From Pseudarthrobacter sp. PS3-L1 (GTDB lineage Bacteria > Actinomycetota > Actinomycetes > Actinomycetales > Micrococcaceae): 64,000 bases of DNA. The position numbers and the translations under genes are program-made. Positions within the stretch are counted from its first letter, which is position 1, and every line of letters starts with the position of its first letter. Below are positions 1-8,266 of the stretch, one piece after another. The notes beneath the pieces are model-generated. The model worked only from the letters and a program-made list of their open reading frames with translations. It was not told the DNA's origin and did not search any database. Location of the stretch: positions 310,001 through 374,000 of the forward strand of contig NZ_JASISU010000001.1 in assembly GCF_030063285.1 (NCBI RefSeq), written 5' to 3'.

Positions 1-1
1 C

Positions 2-520
2 AGCCTGCCTGGGGTGGGAAGAAAAACTGCCAACGTTGTCCTGGGTAACGCTTTTGGGGTCCCTGGAATAACAGTTGATACGCATTTTGGTCGGCTTGCT
101 AGGCGATTCGGGTGGACGTCCAGCGAGGATCCGGTGCACATCGAGGAAGACGCCGCCGAACTTTTCGAGCCCAGGGACTGGACCATGCTCTCGCACCGGG
201 TGGTTTTCCATGGCCGGCGTGTGTGTCATTCACGAAAGCCCGCCTGCGGGGTCTGTCCGCTCGCGCAGCTGTGTCCAAGCTACGGAGACGGTGAGACGGA
301 CCCCGTGAAGGCGGCGAAACTCCTCAAATATGAACTAGCTCCCGGGAATGAGGAACTGCTGGCAGCGTATCGGGCTGATCCGGAACATTCTGCGCAGATC
401 CGGATGGCCTCCCAGCGGCGCCCGTCATCACTGCGCGGGATGACCTTCTTCGCCATGCCTGCGCCGTTGCGGCAGGAAACGGCAGCGGTGCTGACCCGCG
501 ACTCCTGCGTCAGGGCGTAG
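2..520 (+). CDS. nth: Endonuclease III, C-terminal part (5' end outside window)
   Basis: DNA glycosylase/AP lyase of base excision repair. The visible 172 residues begin inside the helix-hairpin-helix ([12 protein letters not shown]) and contain the TVDTH segment with the catalytic Asp of the family. They continue to the 4Fe-4S loop [17 protein letters not shown], spaced C-x6-C-x2-C-x5-C. The usual end of the protein is near the stretch [14 protein letters not shown]. About 50 further residues follow, rich in Arg and Ser and unlike the family, so the natural stop may have been lost or the tail may be lineage-specific. The frame is open at base 2, so the start lies upstream. It overlaps the probable N-terminal coding of the following Nudix gene. 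Confidence 0.93.
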   Translation, partial: SLPGVGRKTANVVLGNAFGVPGITVDTHFGRLARRFGWTSSEDPVHIEEDAAELFEPRDWTMLSHRVVFHGRRVCHSRKPACGVCPLAQLCPSYGDGETDPVKAAKLLKYELAPGNEELLAAYRADPEHSAQIRMASQRRPSSLRGMTFFAMPAPLRQETAAVLTRDSCVRA

Positions 521-552
521 ATCCGGCAACTGCTCGCCGGGCCGCCGTCCTG

Positions 553-1110
553 ATGCTTTTTGGGGTACTCGATGACGTTCCTGCAGTTTCTCCGCTTGAT
601 CTGGTGGCAGCTGATCTTGACGTCCTACTCCTGGAACGAGCCACTACCCTGAACTCGCACCCTGGGCAGGTGGCTTTTCCTGGTGGCAGCATCGATCCCG
701 GCGACGCCACGACAGCTGACGCAGCACTGCGTGAGGCCCAGGAAGAAACGGGCCTGGACCCTGCCGGCGTCGAGGTTCTGGGCGTCATGCCGGAACTGGC
801 CATCCCGCACAGCAATTTCCTGGTCAAACCCGTGCTTGCCTGGTGGGCGGCACCATCGCCAATCCGGGTAGTGGACCCTGCAGAGTCAGCACAGGTTTTC
901 CGCATTCCGGTCCGTGACCTGCTGGCTCCAGACAACCGAGTCACTGTCACCGTTGCGGGGCGTGAAAGGCTACCCGGAACGCCAGGTTTCCTGGTGAACG
1001 GGGTCGTGGTGTGGGGATTTACTGCCATGATCCTAGATCACCTTTTCGCCCAGTTGGGCTGGGCTGTGCCCTGGGACGCTGGACGGGGACACGTCCTGAG
1101 CTTGGAGTAG
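553..1110 (+). CDS. Nudix hydrolase, CoA pyrophosphatase-like
   Basis: Probable hydrolase of CoA and related nucleotide diphosphates (NudL/YeaB-like). The Nudix box is read as GGSIDPGDATTADAALREAQEETGL, preceded by the family's SHPGQVAFPGG motif. A C-terminal WGFTAMILDHLF segment also matches the family. ATG at 553 is the only standard start in frame, but it is probably not the true start. The same frame upstream (from about base 421) reads as a convincing family N-terminus ([11 protein letters not shown] ... ATARRAAVLMLFG) and is open back to a TGA at 376, with no ATG, GTG or TTG between. A one-base deletion or a non-standard start may explain this. Overlaps the nth tail. Confidence 0.85.
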   Translation: MLFGVLDDVPAVSPLDLVAADLDVLLLERATTLNSHPGQVAFPGGSIDPGDATTADAALREAQEETGLDPAGVEVLGVMPELAIPHSNFLVKPVLAWWAAPSPIRVVDPAESAQVFRIPVRDLLAPDNRVTVTVAGRERLPGTPGFLVNGVVVWGFTAMILDHLFAQLGWAVPWDAGRGHVLSLE

Positions 1111-1157
1111 CCCGGCTCAGGCGCTGCCTGCTCCGGTGGCCTTCACCCGGAGCGACG

Positions 1158-2876
1158 CTATTTGGCTTTGTCGTACGACTCGACGATGGCGACGCTGACG
1201 GGAAATTCCACCGGTATCCGGCCAAACAGCAGTTCACGGGCAGCAGCAGCAGCTTCCTCAATGGCCTGCACGCAGTCCGGCACCAGGTGGTCCGGAGCAT
1301 GTACCATCACCTCGTCGTGAAGGAAAAAGACGAGTTCCGCCGCGGGTTGTCCCTGCACCCGCATCCGGCGCAGCCGACGCCGTAGTTCAGCCAGCCAGCA
1401 TGCTGCCCAATCCGCCGCGGAGCCCTGCACCACAAAGTTCCTGGTGAACCGTCCCCTGGAGCGGGCCAGCGATTCGGCCCTTCGTTGTTCTTCCGCGGAG
1501 CCGGACCGCTGGCTTTTGTACCAGCTTTCCGACGGCGGCGGGCTGCTCCGTCCCAACCGGGTGGTAACAGTTCCGCCGGCTTCGCCGGCCCTGGCCGCTT
1601 GTTCAACGTAGTCCACGGCGCGGGGATAGGTACGCGAAAGTTGGGGCATGAGGCGTCCCGATTCGCCGGTGGTTGCTCCGTAGATGGCGCCCAGGAGCGC
1701 TACTTTTGCCTTGGCTCTGTCGCCGCCAAACCCTTGGCTGGCGATGCCTGCGTACAGGTCCTTGTCCCGCGCGGCCTCTGCCATCCGGGTATCCCTGGCC
1801 AGGGCTACCAGCACCCGCGGTTCAAGTTGCGAGGCATCCGCGACGATGAGTTTGAAGCCGGGATCTGCATGGACGGCACCGCGGATCTGGCGTGGGATCT
1901 GCAGGGCGCCGCCACCACGGGACGCCCAACGGCCTGACACCACACCCCCCACCACGTATTCCGGACGGAAGCGGCCGCCTGCCACCCACGCGTCCAGCCA
2001 GGCCCAGCCATTGGCTGTGTGAAGGCGGGACAGTTTCTTGTACTCCAGCAACGGTGCGATCACGGGGTGTGTCAGTTCCTGCAGTTCCCACTGGCGGGTG
2101 CTCTGTACTTCAATCCCATTTCTGTGCAGTGCACGGATGAGCTCCTGCGGTGAATCCGGGTTCAGGGTGGGGCTCTGCAGGATACTGCGCAGTTCAACGG
2201 CAAGTGCTTCCAGCCGCGCTGGCCTCTGGTGGCTGCCCGGTCGTGGGCCTAGGTAGCCTGCCAGGATCTGCTCGTGAATCTCTTCCCGCCACGGCACGCC
2301 GGTGTGCTGCATTTCGGCGGCGATCATTCCGCCGGCGGATTCTGCGGCCAGAAGGAGTTGCAGTCGCTGCCGGACGCCGTCGTCGGAACTGATGGATGCC
2401 ACCACCTCCTGCTGAGCCGCAAACTCCGCACGCAGATCACGCAACGAAGGAGAGGCCGCACGCGCGGGTGCCGGGGAATCGAAGAGGGCGCCCTGGTCCG
2501 CCGGTGGAGGTGGCGGCAACAGCGCCCGCGGGGGTTCAGCCATGCCATCATCGGGGACCGGCCTCCGCGCCGTGCGCGCGTAGTCGCTGCCGGCAGTCAG
2601 GTCAGAGAAGGCCAAAATAGTTCCGCACAGGGTCAGGTCATGGCTTCGCTCCAGCTCGACGCCGGCGGTCAGGAGGTGCGGGTACCAGTCCTGGGTGCGG
2701 TGCCATACCCAGCGGGGGCGGTGGGCAGCCGGGGTTGCTTCGAGTCGACGGACAACGTCGGGAAGGTCCGCAGCACGGATGACCCGCGGTTCTGGCCGAT
2801 CCGGGTGGGGGGACCCGTCAGCACTGAGTGCCTGCAGGGCTGCGCCGTCAGGGTGGGCCGCCAGTAACAGGAACAT
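1158..2876 (-). CDS. Family-A DNA polymerase-like protein (bifunctional 3'-5' exonuclease/DNA polymerase family)
   Basis: A 572-residue relative of DNA polymerase I found in actinobacteria alongside normal PolA; its cellular role is not established. The C-terminal half has the polymerase motifs. Motif A is VADASQLEPRVLV (canonical DYSQIELR), motif B is RAKAKVALLGAIYG with a Lys and a YG, and motif C is FFLHDEVMV. The N-terminal part resembles a degenerate exonuclease domain and is followed by a Pro-rich linker (PPPPPAD). There is no 5' nuclease domain. The ATG at 2876 (MFLLLAAHPDG) is preferred because family members begin this way. The frame is open to an ATG at 3032, which lacks a ribosome site. 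Divergent from the Tad operon. Confidence 0.85.
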   Translation of the reverse strand: MFLLLAAHPDGAALQALSADGSPHPDRPEPRVIRAADLPDVVRRLEATPAAHRPRWVWHRTQDWYPHLLTAGVELERSHDLTLCGTILAFSDLTAGSDYARTARRPVPDDGMAEPPRALLPPPPPADQGALFDSPAPARAASPSLRDLRAEFAAQQEVVASISSDDGVRQRLQLLLAAESAGGMIAAEMQHTGVPWREEIHEQILAGYLGPRPGSHQRPARLEALAVELRSILQSPTLNPDSPQELIRALHRNGIEVQSTRQWELQELTHPVIAPLLEYKKLSRLHTANGWAWLDAWVAGGRFRPEYVVGGVVSGRWASRGGGALQIPRQIRGAVHADPGFKLIVADASQLEPRVLVALARDTRMAEAARDKDLYAGIASQGFGGDRAKAKVALLGAIYGATTGESGRLMPQLSRTYPRAVDYVEQAARAGEAGGTVTTRLGRSSPPPSESWYKSQRSGSAEEQRRAESLARSRGRFTRNFVVQGSAADWAACWLAELRRRLRRMRVQGQPAAELVFFLHDEVMVHAPDHLVPDCVQAIEEAAAAARELLFGRIPVEFPVSVAIVESYDKAK

Positions 2877-3035
2877 GTCATCAATTCTGCCGCCTCCCGC
2901 AGCGTTTCGTGACAGTTGTGGCGTCAGGGCAGTAGCCGTGCGGTCAGCGAATGTCCGCAGTGGGCCGGCAAGCCAAGAAAACGAATCCAACACAGCGCTA
3001 TCCCCTGTTTCACGTCGACGCTGTTTCGGCATCAG

Positions 3036-3044
3036 TTATCCACA
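3036..3044 (+). promoter_or_regulatory. DnaA-box-like 9-mer TTATCCACA
   Basis: An exact match to the strict DnaA box consensus lies between the divergent polymerase-like gene and the Tad operon, about 50 bases before the first Tad gene. A single 9-mer can occur by chance, and there is no cluster of boxes or AT-rich unwinding region, so this is not an origin. Its position in a divergent promoter region is the only reason to record it. Confidence 0.35.
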
Positions 3045-3095
3045 TAGCGTGCCGATGTGGAGCCCCGGAGTCGCTGGTCGACGCACAGTGGACTC

Positions 3096-4193
3096 ATGAG
3101 ACGGCATCAACAGCCAGTCAGTGGCCCAGAAGCGGCGGCACCCCGTGCAGAGGTATTGCTGGTAACCGGCTTTGAGGTTCTGCGCGCTGAGGTTGAAAGG
3201 ATTGTCGCAGCTGGGGGAGGCAGGCTGCGTTGTGTCACCGACACTGCTGAGGCTTGGCCCTTCTGGGATCGTTCCCTTGCTGTCCTGGTGGGTAGCGACA
3301 TCCGTGAAATACCGCCGCGCTGGCGGGTGCCAGCTGCTGTGGTTGGACTGAGCGGTGAGGGGGACAGCCTCTGGCATCTGGCCGCTGCCCTCGGAGCCCA
3401 GCGGGTGGCGGTCCTGCCCGATGCTGCCGTGTGGCTGGCTGAATTTCTTAGTGGAACACGTGCCCCAGACGCTGGTGGGCTGGTTCTTGGCGTCATTGGC
3501 GGTTGTGGTGGTGCGGGCGCCACCACCAGCGGAATTTGGATTGCCCAGGTGGCAGCTGGTCTGGGTATTTCAGTGCTGCTGGTCGACGGCGATCCCTGGG
3601 GCGGTGGTCTGGAGCTGGCTATTGCTGCTGAAGAGTCCCCGGGCCTTCGCTGGCCTGACCTGGCAGCGGCCAGTGGCGGCATCGATCCCGATCAACTCAG
3701 CCAATCGATGCCCGTTGCAGGTGGATTCGCCTTTCTCTCCTGGCGCGGGAGCCGCGAGCGTCAGCAGTCACCCCCACAGCCAACTGTTTCTGGTGTCATG
3801 GAAGCAGCCCGCCGTGCCTACGAACTTGTTGTTGTCGATATTGGTCGTTCAGTCGGGTCAGCCCAAGTTTTCGGCTGGGACTGCGACAGGCTGCTTCTTG
3901 TAGCGCCCGCGCAGCTCAAAGCCGCAGTGTCTTGCGCACGCCTTCTGCAGGAGCTGCCGCCGATCGACATTGGATTGGTGGTCCGGGGAAAGGCCGGACC
4001 ATCTTTTGACGCAGACACCATGGCTGAGGCTGTCGGGATCCCGCTGCGTGGTGTCCTTCCCGAGATTCGGGGCACCAGTGCAGCTATGGAGACAGGAACC
4101 CTCCTGCAGATCGGCCGGCGCAGACCTGTGGAGCGGTTTGCAACCACAGTGCTTGATCTGGTGGGGGATCACCTACCAGGAACCTCAGCATGA
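3096..4193 (+). CDS. ssd: Septum-site-determining protein Ssd / CpaE-TadZ-like ATPase
   Basis: First gene of the Tad cluster, a MinD/ParA-superfamily protein of the actinobacterial CpaE-homologue group (Mycobacterium Rv3660c-like). Such proteins localise the pilus machine and may influence septum placement. The deviant Walker A is GGCGGAGATTSGIWIAQ, followed by LLVDGDPWGGGLEL and VVVDIGR. The N-terminal about 125 residues form the receiver-like domain typical of CpaE. ATG 3096 (MRRHQQPVSG) is chosen; a GTG at 3057 in the same frame adds 13 residues. Neither has a strong ribosome site. The stop overlaps the tadA start as ATGA, so the two are translationally coupled. Confidence 0.88.
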   Translation: MRRHQQPVSGPEAAAPRAEVLLVTGFEVLRAEVERIVAAGGGRLRCVTDTAEAWPFWDRSLAVLVGSDIREIPPRWRVPAAVVGLSGEGDSLWHLAAALGAQRVAVLPDAAVWLAEFLSGTRAPDAGGLVLGVIGGCGGAGATTSGIWIAQVAAGLGISVLLVDGDPWGGGLELAIAAEESPGLRWPDLAAASGGIDPDQLSQSMPVAGGFAFLSWRGSRERQQSPPQPTVSGVMEAARRAYELVVVDIGRSVGSAQVFGWDCDRLLLVAPAQLKAAVSCARLLQELPPIDIGLVVRGKAGPSFDADTMAEAVGIPLRGVLPEIRGTSAAMETGTLLQIGRRRPVERFATTVLDLVGDHLPGTSA

Positions 4194-5545
4194 AACCCCG
4201 GATTCATCCACCGCCCTGGCCCGCTGCCTCAGGCGCCCCTAACAGTGGGATAAGGGGTCCGGAACTTCGTCTGCAACGCGTGCCTGGGTCAGTCACCACT
4301 GGTTTGCCTGACCCAGCGACGGATCCGGTCCTGCTGGATCCCTCGCTGTTGGATACCGTCCGCGAAGCCGTCCTTGCCGAGTCGGGTCCGGTGACTGCCC
4401 TGCGCGTTGCGGCCGCATTAAAAGGAACCGGCCGCTTGTTGGGTACAGCTGGCTCGTTGGCTGCTGTGGAGCGGATCAGCGCCGAGCTCAATGGGTTGGG
4501 ACCACTCCAGGAACTGGTGCGGGATTCTGCTGTAACAGACATTTTTGTTAATGGCCCGTTGTCAGTATGGATGGACAGGGGCGCGGGCCTGGAACGCGCT
4601 CCTGTCGTCTTTGACAGTGAACTGCAGGTCCGTTCGCTTGCCACGCGGCTCGTTGCGGCAGGTGGGCGCAGACTCGACGATGGGTCCCCATGTGTTGACG
4701 TCCGGCTAGCTGGCGGTTATCGGGTTCATGCAGTACTGCCACCGATATCGACAACCGGAACGCTCCTCAGTGTCCGGATCCGCCGGGAAACAGTCTTCTC
4801 CCTTGACGAACTGCGGGAATCCGGGATGTTCGATTCTAGGCTGCAGGATATTCTGCAGCGGCTGGTACGGCACCGGCTGAGCTTCCTGATCAGCGGAGCA
4901 ACAGGTTCGGGGAAGACCACCCTGCTTGCAGCACTCCTGGGTCTCTGCCCGTCCTCGGAACGGCTGGTACTTATTGAAGATGCCGCTGAACTGAACCCAG
5001 CGCATCCTCACGTCATTTGCCTCGAAGCCAGGCACGGAAACCTTGAAGGTGGCGGAGAAATTGGGTTGGCTGAACTGATCCGCCAGGCACTCAGAATGCG
5101 GCCAGACCGGCTGTTGGTAGGGGAGTGCCGCGGAGCCGAAGTCCGCGAGCTCCTGACAGCCATGAATACCGGTCACACGGGGGGAGGCGGGACCATTCAC
5201 GCCAATACTGCGTCAGCTGTTCCTGCCAGGCTGACTGCACTTGGGGCCTTGGCCGGCCTCAACCGTGATGCCGTCCGTCTGCAGGCTGCCAGTGCACTGG
5301 ACGCGGTTCTGCACCTGCACCGCACGGACCAGGGCCGGCGCCTGGCCTGTATTGCGCTGGTACAGGAAAAAGCAGAGTGCCTTGTCACAATCCCAGCCCT
5401 CACCCTCAGTGAAGGATGCACAGTCGAGGGGCCCGGGTGGGTGGAACTCGCTGGGAAACTGGGCCTGATGCAAGATCCTGGCCGCCAGAGTGCGCCACGC
5501 AGCGCTGCTTCCCCACCACGTCACAGAGGAGTTGGCGCAGCGTGA
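4190..5545 (+). CDS. tadA: Tad secretion ATPase (CpaF/TadA family)
   Basis: Hexameric ATPase that powers Flp/Tad pilus assembly at the inner face of the membrane. Walker A is GATGSGKTT (about residues 236-244). It is followed by the Asp box LVLIEDAAEL, a Walker B region with RPDRLLVGECRG, and the His box GGGGTIHANT. The N-terminal about 100 residues are the linker domain of the family (LGPLQELV, VTDIFVNG). Length of 451 aa is normal for CpaF-type ATPases. It belongs to the actinobacterial 'helicase/secretion neighbourhood ATPase' group. It overlaps ssd by four bases and tadB by GTGA. Confidence 0.95.
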   Translation: MKPRIHPPPWPAASGAPNSGIRGPELRLQRVPGSVTTGLPDPATDPVLLDPSLLDTVREAVLAESGPVTALRVAAALKGTGRLLGTAGSLAAVERISAELNGLGPLQELVRDSAVTDIFVNGPLSVWMDRGAGLERAPVVFDSELQVRSLATRLVAAGGRRLDDGSPCVDVRLAGGYRVHAVLPPISTTGTLLSVRIRRETVFSLDELRESGMFDSRLQDILQRLVRHRLSFLISGATGSGKTTLLAALLGLCPSSERLVLIEDAAELNPAHPHVICLEARHGNLEGGGEIGLAELIRQALRMRPDRLLVGECRGAEVRELLTAMNTGHTGGGGTIHANTASAVPARLTALGALAGLNRDAVRLQAASALDAVLHLHRTDQGRRLACIALVQEKAECLVTIPALTLSEGCTVEGPGWVELAGKLGLMQDPGRQSAPRSAASPPRHRGVGAA

Positions 5546-6498
5546 CACTCCTGCTGGTACTGGCTCTGGCCAGCGCTCTCTGGCTTGGGCATCTGCCCCG
5601 ACGCGAAGCATTGTTCAGGGCACGGGTTGTTTTGCGGTCCCAAAACCCGGATCGGCAGGAGGGCTGGGCCCAACAGTCCGGACCCGTAGACGGGAACTCC
5701 GCGCTGAAGCAGCGATCGAGCCCGGAGTCCGGGCGGGCAAAAGCATTCTGGCCAAGAGTGACCTTCAGGCACAGGCTGGCCCAACGCGGTTCTGCGGCCC
5801 AGCTCACTGGCGTGGTCCTGCAGATGGCGGCGTTGCTCCAGGGCGGTCGCCAGCCACCGCGAATGTGGGAAGACCTGCTGCTGGTCCACGGGGACGAGCC
5901 CAGCACAGCGCAAGGTGCGGCAGTCCAGGTGCGCAGTTCGCAGGGGGCAGTGCTCAATCCTGTTTCCCAGCGCGTCATCCGGGCCGCGTGCGCCGCGACA
6001 GCACTGGGTTTGCCCGCAGCTGAAGCAATCCGGAGAACTGTGGCTGCCGGTTCCGCAGCCGGAGATCCAGTTGTCGGGATGTCCGTGACGGGAGGTTCCA
6101 CGTCTGCACATTACTTATCGTTGGCTTTTCGAGGCACAGACGCCAAGGAAATCCAGGTCTGGAGCCAGGTTGCTGGTTGCCTGGAAGTTGCGGAAGCCAG
6201 CGGGTGTCCGCTGGCAGATGTCCTGTCCCGGTTTGCGGCCCAGCTGGAAGCCGAAGAAGACGCAGAGGCTGCCAGGCAGAGCGCATTGGCTGGCCCACGA
6301 GCAACTGTCACGCTCCTGACGTGGCTGCCTGTCCTCGGGCTCGGGGTGGGAATGGCACTGGGTGTTGATCCGCTCAGTAGCCTCCTGGGCACACCTGCGG
6401 GCGTTGGAGCTCTCTGCGCTGGCGTGGTGCTCACCGTGACCGGCCGGATCTGGTCGGCCAGACTCGTTGCCAATGCAGCCAACGGAATATCGCCGTGA
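5542..6498 (+). CDS. tadB: Tad inner-membrane protein TadB-like (type II secretion F domain)
   Basis: Platform protein of the Tad pilus. It has an N-terminal membrane segment (TLLLVLALASALWL), a cytoplasmic T2SSF domain (about residues 85-250), and C-terminal hydrophobic segments (TLLTWLPVLGLGVGMALG and VGALCAGVVLTVTG). GTG 5542 is selected because it overlaps the tadA stop (GTGA), encodes the membrane segment at once, and has AGAGGAG ten bases upstream. The same frame is open further upstream, but that stretch is only tadA read out of frame. The loop after the first membrane segment is Arg/Gln-rich and poorly conserved in appearance. Confidence 0.88.
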   Translation: MTLLLVLALASALWLGHLPRREALFRARVVLRSQNPDRQEGWAQQSGPVDGNSALKQRSSPESGRAKAFWPRVTFRHRLAQRGSAAQLTGVVLQMAALLQGGRQPPRMWEDLLLVHGDEPSTAQGAAVQVRSSQGAVLNPVSQRVIRAACAATALGLPAAEAIRRTVAAGSAAGDPVVGMSVTGGSTSAHYLSLAFRGTDAKEIQVWSQVAGCLEVAEASGCPLADVLSRFAAQLEAEEDAEAARQSALAGPRATVTLLTWLPVLGLGVGMALGVDPLSSLLGTPAGVGALCAGVVLTVTGRIWSARLVANAANGISP

Positions 6499-7130
6499 AT
6501 TCGTCATGGGCAGCGGGCTTCGTTGTCGCGGTTTTGCTGGCCACAAGTGCTGCCCTGGGTCGGCACACCGCGCGTGAGCGCAGGTCCAGGGCGTTCAGGG
6601 TACTTCTGCCAGAAACGGCACAGGGTAGTGCAGGCGGAACCATTGCTGGCTCCGGTCCTAGACGAGTGTCTACCGGTGGGGAACCCGGTTCCGGGAACTG
6701 TGGGCTCTCAGATGCAGCAATGGTCCTGGAGCTTATCGCGGCCATGCTTGAAGCTGGATCAGGAGTTGGCAGGGCCCTGGAGATCGTTGCGGACTCAGCC
6801 GCACCAGCGCTGCGCCAGGCTCTTGTTCCTGTTGCCTCCGCACTGTCTATGGGAGCTGAATGGGCAGCCGCCTGGCACACGATCGACCATCTGCCAGATA
6901 GGGTCAGCATCCTTCGGGATGCCCTGACGTTCGCTGCGTTCACTGGAGCGCCATCCGCCACGATCCTCTATGCCCAGGCGGCCAGGATCCGTCGTGATGA
7001 GTTCAGACAGGCAGAAAAACGAGCCGCGACGCTCGGCGTCAAACTCGTGATTCCTTTGGGCCTCTGCTCACTGCCCGCCTTCATCTGCCTGGGCGTTGTG
7101 CCCGTCCTCCTTGCCCTCATCCCGTCGTGA
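6495..7130 (+). CDS. tadC: Tad inner-membrane protein TadC-like (type II secretion F domain)
   Basis: Second platform protein of the Tad pilus, with an N-terminal membrane helix (WAAGFVVAVLLATSAAL). A T2SSF-like helical domain (about residues 70-165) contains VLELIAAMLEAGSGVGRALEIVA. A C-terminal pair of hydrophobic helices (LVIPLGLCSLPAFICLGVVP) follows. The GTG start overlaps the tadB stop (GTGA), so tadB and tadC are translated as a coupled pair. At 211 aa it is short but in the range of actinobacterial TadC proteins. The loop after the first helix (residues 30-65) is Gly/Ser-rich and of low complexity. Confidence 0.87.
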   Translation: MNSSWAAGFVVAVLLATSAALGRHTARERRSRAFRVLLPETAQGSAGGTIAGSGPRRVSTGGEPGSGNCGLSDAAMVLELIAAMLEAGSGVGRALEIVADSAAPALRQALVPVASALSMGAEWAAAWHTIDHLPDRVSILRDALTFAAFTGAPSATILYAQAARIRRDEFRQAEKRAATLGVKLVIPLGLCSLPAFICLGVVPVLLALIPS

Positions 7131-7256
7131 TCGGGAACCTGGCCGTGGGGGACAGGCTGAGTTATGCACATGCGACGGACAGGGGCTGTCAGGGGCCAGC
7201 TGCATGGGGGAATCTGAAATTCCGGCACTCCCGTCGGGTCTATTGGAAGGACCATC

Positions 7257-7805
7257 ATGGTGACATCAGCGGTTTATCAAGTCCACTCAGTGCATGGGGC
7301 ACATGTCCCAGCGGAAGGCCCCGCAAGAATCGGTGGGTCGGGCAAGGACGGCGGTTCGGACACCCCTGGAGCTCCGGTCGGCCAGGTTCTAGCCGGCAGC
7401 CATATTTCATCCGGTAGGCACGCTTTCCCGAGTGCTCACGTCCAGATCCCGAGCGTCAGCGCGTCAGGGAGGCACGCCATGCCGGTGAACTTCATCCAGG
7501 ATTCTTCGGACGGCCACAGTGCCATGGCCGTTCAGTCGTCCGGCCGAACTGGTGCGGGGAAGCATGCGCGGAAGGCCAGTTCCGACCTCGTGCTCTCTGG
7601 GTCTTCCTTTACCCAGGGCCACCGGTCAGGCGACCTCGAAAGACTCCGGACGATTGGGCCAGAGACCGGCATGGCTACGGCGGAATATGCTATTGCCACC
7701 TTGGCCGCCGTGGGTTTCGCAGGTGTCCTTGTCTTCCTGCTCCGCAGTGATGAAGTCCGCGGTTTCCTGCTGAATATCATCCGGTCTGCACTGTCACTGC
7801 CGTGA
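7257..7805 (+). CDS. Flp-like pilin (DUF4244 family) with unusually long leader
   Basis: Probable structural subunit of the Tad pilus. The last 47 residues read ETGMATAEYAIATLAAVGF and onward. They form a class III prepilin signal with Gly at -1, Glu at +5 followed by Tyr, and then a hydrophobic helix ending near RSDEVRGF. Cleavage after the Gly would leave a 44-residue pilin. The odd part is the about 135-residue N-terminal leader, rich in Ser, Gly and His, where the family normally has a short leader. The ATG at 7257 has a near-ideal ribosome site (GGAAGGA five bases away). Shorter starts at 7480 or 7524 remain possible. It overlaps the next gene by GTGA. Confidence 0.82.
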   Translation: MVTSAVYQVHSVHGAHVPAEGPARIGGSGKDGGSDTPGAPVGQVLAGSHISSGRHAFPSAHVQIPSVSASGRHAMPVNFIQDSSDGHSAMAVQSSGRTGAGKHARKASSDLVLSGSSFTQGHRSGDLERLRTIGPETGMATAEYAIATLAAVGFAGVLVFLLRSDEVRGFLLNIIRSALSLP

Positions 7806-8266
7806 GGTACAGGAAGCGCAGGAGCGGAGGCGCCGTGGAAATCCGTGTGGACTCCGCCGGGGATTACCCCTGGTGGTTCGTTGGAAGCTCCAACAGGACG
7901 AGGTTCAGGCGGCTTTCCACGGACGGCGGCATCGTGACGGCTGAATTCGCTGTTGCCCTGCCTGCCGTTGTTTTCCTTCTCGCGCTTCTTCTCGCGGGCG
8001 TTTCGGCAGGGCTTACCCAGGTCCGTCTCGAGGGAGCTGCGCAGTCGGCCGCCCGTGTCATGGCCAGGGGCGAAAGCGTCAGTGCTGCGCAGCAGGCCGT
8101 CAGTAGGGTGGGCGGCCCTACGGTCCAGGTCAGCATCAGCGACATCGGAGAGTGGACCACAGTGGTTGTCTCTGACCAGCCGGCCGGCCCGCTTGGGCAC
8201 CTCATTCCGTGGGTTTTATCGGCGACCGCAACTGCACGCTATGAATCCCCTGGGACCCTGCCGTGA
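7802..8266 (+). CDS. tadE: TadE-like pilus assembly protein
   Basis: Minor pseudopilin of the Tad system. After about 42 polar residues comes the processing-type motif DGGIVTAEFAVALPAVVFLLALLLAG, with Gly at the cleavage position and Glu at +5. It is followed by one membrane helix and a soluble C-terminal region of about 85 residues ending ATARYESPGTLP. The GTG start overlaps the pilin stop as GTGA, and the stop overlaps the next start in the same way, so pilin, TadE and the following gene form one translationally coupled set. No prepilin peptidase gene is present in the window. Confidence 0.85.
   Translation: MRYRKRRSGGAVEIRVDSAGDYPWWFVGSSNRTRFRRLSTDGGIVTAEFAVALPAVVFLLALLLAGVSAGLTQVRLEGAAQSAARVMARGESVSAAQQAVSRVGGPTVQVSISDIGEWTTVVVSDQPAGPLGHLIPWVLSATATARYESPGTLP

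Noticed and set aside
3036..3044. Replication origin
   Set aside because: A single DnaA-box match with no cluster, no AT-rich region, and no dnaA, dnaN or parAB genes nearby.
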